In this document: one piece after another, positions 1 to 4,833 of the stretch
How the letters are laid out: each line of letters opens with the position of its first letter
Position numbering within the stretch: position 1 is the stretch's first letter
DNA from: Planctomycetaceae bacterium
Lineage (GTDB): Bacteria; Planctomycetota; Planctomycetia; Isosphaerales; Isosphaeraceae
Assembly: GCA_019232645.1 (NCBI GenBank)
Contig: JAFANO010000485.1
Span: forward strand, 1 to 5,034
Length of the DNA stretch: 5,034 nt
Direction: 5' to 3'
Made by a program: the position numbers and the translations under genes
The notes under the pieces: model-generated
Database searches by the model: none
The model's input: the letters and a program-made list of their open reading frames with translations, nothing else
What the model was told of the DNA's origin: nothing

Positions 1-201
1 CGTCGTCTTGCCTCACCCGGACGGGCCGACGAGCAGCGACATCTGCCCCTTGGAGACGTCCCAATCGACCCCCCGCAGCGCCTGCACCCGGCGGTCACCG
101 GACCCGAAGTGCTTGGTCACACCCCGGATCCGGACGGCGACGTCGTCGGCCGTCCGGGTCGGTTTCGCGATCTTGGCCGTCTCCGGCGCGAGATCCCACA
201 T
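1..201 (-). CDS. ABC transporter ATP-binding protein (DevA/LolD-like), N-terminal part, interrupted by an in-frame stop
   Basis: This would be the cytoplasmic ATPase that powers the permease encoded just upstream. The open frame gives 62 residues from the ATG at 199-201, which has a clear GGAGGT Shine-Dalgarno about 8 bases upstream. An unusual lead of about 20 residues precedes the ABC core, which opens VAVRIRGVTKHFG, followed by ALRGVDWDV and then SLLVGPSG. The next codon is TGA (13-15), and the same frame then reads GKTT up to the window edge, so a complete Walker A GPSGxGKTT is present except for the stop at x. Relatives usually carry Ser or Cys there, and TGC to TGA is a single-base change. 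The permease ends in TGA too, so UGA is a normal stop here. The rest of the gene (Q-loop, ABC signature, Walker B) lies outside the window. The family is sure; whether the gene is functional is open. Confidence 0.8.
13..15 (-). other. In-frame TGA inside the Walker A motif of the ABC ATPase
   Basis: On the minus strand the codons read GTC GGC CCG TCC GGG TGA GGC AAG ACG ACG, that is V-G-P-S-G-stop-G-K-T-T. The stop replaces the single variable residue of the P-loop, and both flanks are intact, so this is a point nonsense change and not a frameshift or deletion. Only 12 bases remain downstream, so a selenocysteine (SECIS) element cannot be looked for. Confidence 0.9.
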
Positions 202-246
202 GACGAGCCACCTCCGTTGATTCCCTGGACTGGACGCCCGGACCGA

Positions 247-1602
247 TCAGCCTCGGAAGACGACGGCCGGCTCGAGCACGACGACCCGCCGGACGCTCAC
301 TATGCTGGCCAGGATGCAGATCAGGACCACGGCCGCGGCCGTGATCGGCAGCAGCTCCCACGGGGTGTAGAAGGCCAGCTCTCCCCCCTGCGACAGATAG
401 CCGAAATAGGCGGCCAGCCCGACCCCGATGCCGTAGCCCAGCAGGCCGACGACCGTGGCCTGCAACAGGATCATGCCCACGATCCGGCCGTTGGTCGCAC
501 CCATCGCCTTGAGGGCGCCGAACTGCTTGAGGTTCTCGATCGTGAAGTTGTAGAAGGTCTGCCCGGCGATCGCCGTCCCGACCAGGAAGCCCAGCGCCGC
601 GGTGATGCCGAAGTTGATCGGGATGCCGGTGTATTTCATGTAATACCAGATCGTGTCCCAGACGAACTCGTGGCTGGTGCGCGCCTTGAGGCCGGTCTGG
701 CGGCTGATGGCCGCGGCCACCTCCGCCGGGGTATGGCCCTCATCGGTCTTGGCCAGCACGTAGGACAGGACCTTCCGCTCCTGCGGGGCGAACAGCTTGG
801 CCCGCGAATAGGTGGTGTAGACGACCGCGTTCGACTGGAACGTCCGGGTCGCCTCGCAGATCCCGACGATGACAGCGCGGTGGTCGTTCATCTCCAGCTC
901 GCGGCCGATGAACCGCTGGTAGAACGCCGTCCTCGCCGCGACATCCTCAGCCTCGGTCGCCGGTGGCTCTGACGCGGTCGAGTGGCCCCCCGCGACGCGT
1001 TGCCTGAAGGCGGCGATCACCCCCTGGGCCAAATCGCGCGCCCGTTCCTGGCTGCCCTTCTTCTTGTCCAGCACGTCCCAGGGCTCGCCGGGGTAGAGCT
1101 TGTCCAGACGGGTGTAGTCCACGATCACCGCGTCGGGCTTGCGCAGGTCGGACAGCTTTCCGACGATCATCCGCTCGGGCGGTGGGGCGCCGACCATCGA
1201 GGAGTCGTCCAAGCCTAGCATAACGACCTGCTCGATCACCTCGTACTTGACCCTCCTCGGCTTCTTCGTCTGAGCGTCGACGCCGGAGCCGTACGAATTG
1301 ACCTTGGCGCGAGCGTTCCCCTTGTAGAGCGGCACGGCCCAGAGGACGCCTTCGATCCCCCGGACGCGGTAAAGGCTGTTCTCGATCATCGGTTTGACGT
1401 CGTCGATGTACCGGACGTTGGCGTCCATCACCCAGAGGTCGGCCCCGGTGATGTCAAAGATCTGCCCGGCGGTCCGGCACATCAGGCCGCAGAAGATCGA
1501 GCCTTGCTGCGTGATCAGGAGCGAGGCGAAGGTCAGGCCGAGGATAATCCCGAAGAACTTGGCCTTGTCTCCGACCAGCATTTTCCACGCGATCCAGGAC
1601 AT
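247..1602 (-). CDS. ABC transporter permease, DevC/MacB-FtsX type
   Basis: Inner-membrane permease of 451 residues that probably works with the ATPase encoded 45 bases downstream to export a lipid, glycolipid or drug-like substrate. The ATG at 1600-1602 follows an AAAGGGGG ribosome site. It shows the MacB/FtsX topology: a first membrane helix at about residues 16-38, a large extracytoplasmic domain to about 325, then helices at about 327-350, 372-400 and 416-438. The stretch ENLKQFGALKAMGAT (355-369) matches the conserved cytoplasmic coupling region before the third helix, and the end EPAVVFRG resembles DevC proteins of DevBCA exporters. About 60 polar residues (roughly 175-235, rich in Lys, Glu, Ala) look like an insertion, since DevC proteins are usually near 390 residues. 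The gene starts 11 bases after the TetR stop, so the two are co-transcribed. The frame stays open far upstream over the regulator gene, but that part is a shadow. Substrate unknown. Confidence 0.9.
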   Translation of the reverse strand: MSWIAWKMLVGDKAKFFGIILGLTFASLLITQQGSIFCGLMCRTAGQIFDITGADLWVMDANVRYIDDVKPMIENSLYRVRGIEGVLWAVPLYKGNARAKVNSYGSGVDAQTKKPRRVKYEVIEQVVMLGLDDSSMVGAPPPERMIVGKLSDLRKPDAVIVDYTRLDKLYPGEPWDVLDKKKGSQERARDLAQGVIAAFRQRVAGGHSTASEPPATEAEDVAARTAFYQRFIGRELEMNDHRAVIVGICEATRTFQSNAVVYTTYSRAKLFAPQERKVLSYVLAKTDEGHTPAEVAAAISRQTGLKARTSHEFVWDTIWYYMKYTGIPINFGITAALGFLVGTAIAGQTFYNFTIENLKQFGALKAMGATNGRIVGMILLQATVVGLLGYGIGVGLAAYFGYLSQGGELAFYTPWELLPITAAAVVLICILASIVSVRRVVVLEPAVVFRG

Positions 1603-1613
1603 CGTCGCCCCCT

Positions 1614-2279
1614 TTATCTGATGGAGACCGGGTCGTTGACCACCGCCTCGCCCGCAAGGTTCAGCGGCGGCGCCAGCCCCAACGCAGCAAGGCAGAAGCT
1701 GGTGATGTGATCGGTCAGGAAGTCCAGGTCGAGCGTCTCGTACAGCTCGGCGCCGACGAGGCGCTCCGAGATCGACCGCGCCACCCGATAATGCAAGCAC
1801 TGGCCGACCACGCTGAACGCCAGCGCCGAGAGCTTGCGCGGCTCGGCCTCGGGGCAGACCCCGCGGAGGATCCCCACCAGGCGCTCGAACCTCGGGCGGA
1901 TCGCCTCGCGGACCAGGACCTCCGATGCCGGCGTCGGCTGGATCATCTCTCGGAGCATCAAGGCCTGGTGCCACGTGTTCTCGTGGCTGATCGCCAGCAC
2001 GTGGCCCAGGAAGTGATGGATGTAGCGCCGGAGCTGCTGGGCCGGGGTCCCCTCCTGGAAGGCCGACTCGGGGAGCATCTCGGTGCCGCAACGATGCGCC
2101 TCGAGCACGGCCTCGACGTAGAGCTGCTCCTTGCTCCCGAAGTGATAGTTGACCGCCGCGCAGTTGGCGTTCACCCGGTCGCAGATCTTCCGGATGCTCG
2201 CCTTCTCGTAGCCCTTCGCGGCGAACTCCTCCCCCGCCGCCTCCAGCAACCGTGCCTTGGTCGTCTCTCCGCTCGACAT
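1614..2279 (-). CDS. TetR/AcrR-family repressor with CerR-type (DUF1956) C-terminal domain
   Basis: DNA-binding repressor of 221 residues, first gene of the export operon. The N-terminal helix-turn-helix spans about residues 8-55 (LLEAAGEEFAAKGY, ASIRKICDRVNANCAAVNYHFGSKEQLY in two halves). The recognition-helix region NCAAVNYHFGSK is typical of TetR proteins. The C-terminal part with REMIQPTPASE (110-120) and FSVVGQCLHYRVARSI (155-170) matches the CerR/CecR ligand-binding domain. E. coli CecR of this class controls an ABC exporter (YbhGFSR), which agrees with the permease and ATPase genes directly downstream. The ATG at 2277-2279 is chosen because GAGGA lies 6 bases upstream; a TTG at 2310-2312 in the same frame has no ribosome site and falls inside the operator region. 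It ends TAA 11 bases before the permease. It likely represses its own operon and responds to an exported small molecule; the ligand is unknown. Confidence 0.92.
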   Translation of the reverse strand: MSSGETTKARLLEAAGEEFAAKGYEKASIRKICDRVNANCAAVNYHFGSKEQLYVEAVLEAHRCGTEMLPESAFQEGTPAQQLRRYIHHFLGHVLAISHENTWHQALMLREMIQPTPASEVLVREAIRPRFERLVGILRGVCPEAEPRKLSALAFSVVGQCLHYRVARSISERLVGAELYETLDLDFLTDHITSFCLAALGLAPPLNLAGEAVVNDPVSIR

Positions 2280-2304
2280 CCGCAGTCCTCGTGCTTGAAG
2301 CGCC

Positions 2305-2330
2305 TGTTTCAAACGGTTGTTTCAATCAAC
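2305..2330 (-). promoter_or_regulatory. Candidate TetR operator: palindrome plus repeated TTGAAACA box
   Basis: On the minus strand GTTGATTGAAACAAC (2316-2330) is an imperfect 15-bp palindrome with GTTG/CAAC ends and only one mismatched base pair apart from its centre. A second odd-centred palindrome, GTTTGAAAC (2306-2314), lies beside it. The word TTGAAACA occurs twice with a 13-base offset (2318-2325 and 2305-2312). The first palindrome overlaps the -10 box and covers the predicted transcription start, the classic place for autorepression by the TetR-type protein encoded immediately downstream. Binding is inferred from position and symmetry only. Confidence 0.55.
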
Positions 2331-2356
2331 TGTATTCACTTCGGGTCGGCCGTCAA
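2329..2356 (-). promoter_or_regulatory. Sigma70-like promoter of the tetR-permease-ATPase operon
   Basis: Read on the minus strand, TTGACG (2351-2356; 5 of 6 to the -35 consensus) is separated by 16 bases from TACAGT (2329-2334; 4 of 6 to the -10 consensus). The predicted start near 2322 would leave a leader of about 43 bases before the TetR ATG. It sits in the only AT-rich part of the divergent intergenic region. Not experimentally supported, but spacing and position are right. Confidence 0.6.
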
Positions 2357-2359
2357 GAG

Positions 2360-2381
2360 TTCTTGAAGAATTTCCAGAAAT
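2360..2381. promoter_or_regulatory. Two adjoining short palindromes upstream of the operon promoter
   Basis: TTCTTGAAGAA (2360-2370) is an odd-centred palindrome with 5-base arms. It shares its last base with ATTTCCAGAAAT (2370-2381), which has 5-base arms around CA. They begin 4 bases upstream of the operon's -35 box and lie between the divergent genes, so they could bind an activator or a second repressor. Short AT-rich palindromes also arise by chance. Confidence 0.3.
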
Positions 2382-2410
2382 CGTGGCGCGCGAAGCAGAC
2401 GATCTCGGCA

Positions 2411-2433
2411 TTGAATTTGCTTTACATTATTAT
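2411..2433 (+). promoter_or_regulatory. AT-rich island, weak promoter candidate for the small downstream gene
   Basis: This is the most AT-rich run in the window. It contains TATTAT (2428-2433), 5 of 6 to a -10 consensus, 44 bases before the ATG of the small gene. TTGAAT at 2411 is only 11 bases from it, so it is not a proper -35 partner, and the hexamer at the correct spacing (TCGGCA) is poor. A promoter here is plausible from position, but the -35 element is missing. Confidence 0.3.
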
Positions 2434-2477
2434 TGGGAACATCTACGTTCATCGCCCGCGAAACAGGAGAGAGCACC

Positions 2478-2660
2478 ATGCCTCGCGGCGACAAAAGTGC
2501 ATACACCGACAAGCAAAAGCGTCAGGCCGAGCATATCGAGGAGAGCTACGAAGAACGGGGCGTCCCGGAGGAGGAAGCGGAGCGCCGCGCCTGGGCGACA
2601 GTCAACAAGCAGTCGGGTGGCGGGAAGAAGTCGGGGAGCGGGCGCAAGAAGTCGAAATGA
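2478..2660 (+). CDS. Small conserved hydrophilic protein (family often labelled plasmid stabilization protein), 60 aa
   Basis: A 60-residue charged protein with no membrane segment or signal peptide. It opens MPRGDKSAYTDKQKRQAEHI, has an acidic centre (EESYEERGVPEEEAERRAW) and the motif WATVNK, and ends in a Gly/Lys/Ser-rich basic tail (SGGGKKSGSGRKKSK). I recall this pattern (MPRGDKS..YTDKQKR, ERRAWATVNK, basic tail) from many proteobacterial genomes, where it is labelled hypothetical or plasmid stabilization protein without real evidence. The ATG at 2478 follows AGGAGAG at about 7 bases and is preferred to an in-frame GTG-type start nearer 2433, which lacks such a site. It is divergent from the TetR operon and precedes holA by 140 bases. 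The basic tail suggests nucleic-acid contact, but function is unknown. Confidence 0.8.
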   Translation: MPRGDKSAYTDKQKRQAEHIEESYEERGVPEEEAERRAWATVNKQSGGGKKSGSGRKKSK

Positions 2661-2744
2661 TCCGCGGCCGTGACGGAGGAGCACCGCGAAACGATACCGG
2701 GCTCGAGGCGGGGTCATTCGGCCGACAAGCCGCTGGCCGGCGGC

Positions 2745-2782
2745 GAGAGCCGCGTGATAGAGTGGAGCATCACGCGGCTCTC
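2745..2782. terminator. Perfect 14-bp inverted repeat between the small gene and holA
   Basis: GAGAGCCGCGTGAT (2745-2758) is exactly complementary to ATCACGCGGCTCTC (2769-2782), with a 10-base loop between. The stem is GC-rich and would be very stable. No T-run follows on either strand, so it is not a textbook Rho-independent terminator, but it lies 84 bases after the small gene's stop and ends 18 bases before the holA start. It could end the upstream transcript, act as a leader structure for holA, or bind a protein. The inverted repeat is certain; the role is inferred. Confidence 0.5.
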
Positions 2783-2800
2783 CCGAGCGACGGTACATGC

Positions 2801-3808
2801 ATGCACGCCATCGAGTTCCTCCGGGATCCGGCGAAGGTCCCGGTCAAGCCGGTTTACGCGGTCTTCGGCGACGACCCGTTCCTGCGGCGGGAGTCGCTCG
2901 AGACGATCGGGCGCGTCGGGCTCCAGGGCGAGGCCGACGCGCCGGCGGTCGCGCGGTTCGCGGGGGAGCAGGCGGGCCTGGCCGACGTGCTCGACGAGGT
3001 TCGGACGCTGCCGTTCTTCTCCAGCAGGCGGGTCGCGATTGTGGAGTCGGCCGATCCGTTCGTCACGGCGCACCGCAAGGAGCTGGAGGCGTACGTCGAG
3101 CATCCCTCGGCGTCGGGCGTGCTCGTGCTCTCAGTCAAGACCTGGCCCGCGAACACTCGCCTCGCCAAGCTGGTGGACAAGACGGGGCTGGCGATCGACT
3201 GCAAGGGGCCGAATGAGCGCGAGCTGGTCCCGTGGCTGACCCAACTGGCCCTGTCCCGGACCGGTGCCCCGCTCGACGACGACGCTGCGCGGCTGCTGCT
3301 CGAGCTGGTTGGCCCGGAGACCGGGCTGCTGGTCGCCGAGATCGAAAAGCTGGCGGTCTTCGTCGGCACTCGCGCCAGGATCCGGCGCGACGATGTGGCG
3401 AAGATGGTCGGCGCCGGTCGGATCGAGACCATTTGGAAGGTGCTCGACGCGGCGACGACCGGACGCGGCGACGTCGCCCTGGAGCACCTCGACCACCTGA
3501 TCGCGGCGGGCGAGTACCCGGTTGGGCTGCTGGCGGCCATGAGCGTCTCGTTGCTCAAGGTCCACCACGCCGGCCGGCTCCGCCGGGCCCGCATGAAGCT
3601 CGAAGACGCCTGCCGCGAAGCCGGCATCCCCTTCGTGGCGGTCGAGAAGACGCAGCGGCAACATGCCCACCTCGGCCCCAAGAGAGTCGACCAGCTCCCG
3701 GAGCTCCTCCTCCAGGCCGACCTCGATCTGAAAGGCTCGACGAAGCTGGAGCCCCGCGCCGTGCTCGAACGGCTGCTGGTCCGACTCTCCGGCCCGAGGC
3801 AGGATTAG
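2801..3808 (+). CDS. holA: DNA polymerase III subunit delta (HolA)
   Basis: The delta subunit of the clamp loader opens the beta sliding clamp and works with the gamma/tau and delta-prime subunits at the replication fork. The product is 335 residues, close to the usual 330-345. The N-terminal AAA-like domain includes PVYAVFGDDPFLRRE (17-31) and the conserved LPFFSSRRVAIVE (70-82), the region that contacts the clamp in HolA proteins. The middle part carries the helical stretch LLVAEIEKLAVFVG (176-189). The C-terminal collar domain ends with DLDLKGSTKLEPRAVLERLL, the usual HolA closing signature. As expected for delta, no Walker A motif is seen. The ATG at 2801 overlaps an out-of-frame ATG at 2797 (ATGCATGC) and has only a weak ribosome site, so translation may depend on the hairpin region just upstream. 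The gene stands alone in the window. Confidence 0.93.
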   Translation: MHAIEFLRDPAKVPVKPVYAVFGDDPFLRRESLETIGRVGLQGEADAPAVARFAGEQAGLADVLDEVRTLPFFSSRRVAIVESADPFVTAHRKELEAYVEHPSASGVLVLSVKTWPANTRLAKLVDKTGLAIDCKGPNERELVPWLTQLALSRTGAPLDDDAARLLLELVGPETGLLVAEIEKLAVFVGTRARIRRDDVAKMVGAGRIETIWKVLDAATTGRGDVALEHLDHLIAAGEYPVGLLAAMSVSLLKVHHAGRLRRARMKLEDACREAGIPFVAVEKTQRQHAHLGPKRVDQLPELLLQADLDLKGSTKLEPRAVLERLLVRLSGPRQD

Positions 3809-3826
3809 CGAGCCGCCTTCCGCCGA

Positions 3827-3878
3827 CGGTGGGGGCAAGGCACCGTGTCCGCCGTCAGAGCGTGGCCTGCCCCCACCG
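3827..3878. terminator. Imperfect long hairpin downstream of holA, candidate terminator
   Basis: CGGTGGGGGCA (3827-3837) is the exact reverse complement of TGCCCCCACCG (3868-3878). The pairing continues inward with GGC (3839-3841) and GCC (3865-3867) past one bulged A. It begins 19 bases after the holA stop. An alternative small hairpin, ACGGTG (3826-3831) with CACCGT (3841-3846), uses the same left arm, so the two structures exclude one another. There is no T-run. It may end holA transcription, or be a dispersed palindromic repeat. Confidence 0.45.
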
Positions 3879-4078
3879 CGAATCGCGCCCCGCTCATCCT
3901 GAGCCTACGTCAAATCGGCGTTGCCGCCGCCATTGAAGTCGCCCGCCATGAAGGCGGACGGAGAGAGGAAACCCGTGGCGCCACGATGCGTTTTCGTATC
4001 GCAAGGATTCTTTCAAATTTCCGGGCGCCCTCGCCCGATCTCAATAGCAGGTATCTCTCGGAGAAATCGCACCTGGCT

Positions 4079-4092
4079 CGATTTGGAAATCG
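4079..4092. promoter_or_regulatory. Palindrome upstream of the oxygenase gene
   Basis: CGATTTGGAAATCG has perfect 6-base arms around GG, and a third copy of the arm (AAATCG) lies 10 bases before it at 4064-4069. It ends 37 bases before the preferred oxygenase ATG, a suitable place for an operator. No regulator can be assigned, and chance is possible. Confidence 0.3.
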
Positions 4093-4129
4093 GGCCGCTG
4101 GAGCCCATGACTCCAAAGCGGATGAAGCC

Positions 4130-4801
4130 ATGACACGGAGCGATCCTCCCTTCTCGTTGCTCGACGAGGCGGCCATTGCCGCGGCGGAGTTGCGCCGCGA
4201 CCCCTATGACTTCGCATTCGTCGAACACGCATTCAGCCCTCAGATCAAGGACGAGGTGCTCGCCGATGCACCGCAAATCCCCGATCGCGGCAGTTACGGC
4301 CTGCCCAGTCTTCGGTATGGGCCTCGATTCGGGGCGGTCGTCGACGACCTTCTCAACCCGCGTTTCCGGCGACTGGTCGAGAAGAAATTCGACATGGATC
4401 TCAGCCCCTACCCGCCGTGTGTCGTGATGATGGGGAATACGACGGGGCATTACAACGAGGGTTATGCCCACCCCGATTCGAAGCACAAGATTGTCACCGT
4501 GCTGATCGGGTTCAGCCGCGAATGGCCTTATGAGCGCGGTCGGCTCCGGGTTTTGCGCAGCAACAACCGCGATGACTACGCGTTCGAGTTTGCGCCGGAA
4601 TTCGGCCGCATGCTGATGTTCCGCGTCTGCGATCATTCCTGGCACGGCTTTCTGCCACAGAAAGGTCCGCGCATGAGCATGCAACTCTGCTATGTCGACT
4701 CGGAATGGTATCTCAAACGCGAATACAGGCGTCACAGCTGGAGCGCCTTCGCCAAGTCGATTCCCCTGTTGCGGAAGATTATCGAATGGGCGCCACGTTA
4801 A
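4130..4801 (+). CDS. 2-oxoglutarate/Fe(II)-dependent oxygenase (prolyl 4-hydroxylase-like fold)
   Basis: A predicted soluble oxygenase of 223 residues that would couple decarboxylation of 2-oxoglutarate to hydroxylation of an unknown substrate. The double-stranded beta-helix core shows the iron-binding triad: H114 and D116 in YAHPDSKHK and the distal H172 in DHSWHGF. R181 in GPRMSMQLCYV sits where the family binds the 2-oxoglutarate carboxylate. Also typical are KIVTVLIGF (120-128), the Gly/Arg-rich GRLRVLRSNNRDDY (137-150) and the early segment DPYDFAFVEHAF (24-35). The C-terminal 30 residues form a basic helical tail. The ATG at 4130 is preferred because family resemblance begins right after it and the length then fits; ATGs at 3986 and 3845 would add 48 or 95 unrelated residues. 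Its GC content is visibly below that of holA, hinting at separate ancestry. Such enzymes often sit near glycan or sulfotransferase genes, which are not visible here. Confidence 0.85.
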   Translation: MTRSDPPFSLLDEAAIAAAELRRDPYDFAFVEHAFSPQIKDEVLADAPQIPDRGSYGLPSLRYGPRFGAVVDDLLNPRFRRLVEKKFDMDLSPYPPCVVMMGNTTGHYNEGYAHPDSKHKIVTVLIGFSREWPYERGRLRVLRSNNRDDYAFEFAPEFGRMLMFRVCDHSWHGFLPQKGPRMSMQLCYVDSEWYLKREYRRHSWSAFAKSIPLLRKIIEWAPR

Positions 4802-4833
4802 GGCGACGGATCGGGTCGCGAGACGCTCCCCTC

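Larger units (their letters stand above)
3809..4129. other. Gene-free stretch between holA and the oxygenase gene
   Basis: About 320 bases with no gene I can support. It holds the hairpin at 3827-3878 and, further on, a perfect CGATTT/AAATCG palindrome (4079-4092). The oxygenase frame is open back to an ATG at 3845, and another ATG lies at 3986, but the translated stretch shows no family resemblance and neither start has a well-placed ribosome site. The part from about 3990 on is less GC-rich and is the likely place for the oxygenase promoter; no convincing -35/-10 pair was found. Confidence 0.5.

Noticed and set aside
13..15. Genome-wide reassignment of UGA as a sense codon
   Set aside because: The permease and the small 60-residue gene both end in TGA where their families end, so UGA acts as a stop in this genome.
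109..972. Long plus-strand open frame opposite the permease
   Set aside because: It is antisense to a clearly real permease and its translation is rich in Arg, Asp, Gly and Pro with no recognisable motif, as expected for a high-GC shadow frame.
1603..2325. Permease frame open upstream for another 241 codons, giving a possible 692-residue protein
   Set aside because: The extension lies entirely across the TetR gene in another frame, reads as Arg/Gly/Pro-rich shadow sequence, and the ATG at 1602 has a good ribosome site and starts the family homology.
2360..2381. Resemblance of the TTC/GAA palindromes to a eukaryotic heat-shock element
   Set aside because: The TTC/GAA units are not in the regular 5-base phase, and the window is bacterial.
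2252..2800. holA frame open back to 2252, a possible longer HolA
   Set aside because: The upstream part crosses the divergent promoter, the small gene and the hairpin, and HolA homology begins at the ATG at 2801 with normal protein length.
2797..3216. Plus-strand frame starting at the overlapping ATG at 2797
   Set aside because: It runs out of frame within holA and its translation is an Arg/Gly/Ala-rich shadow.
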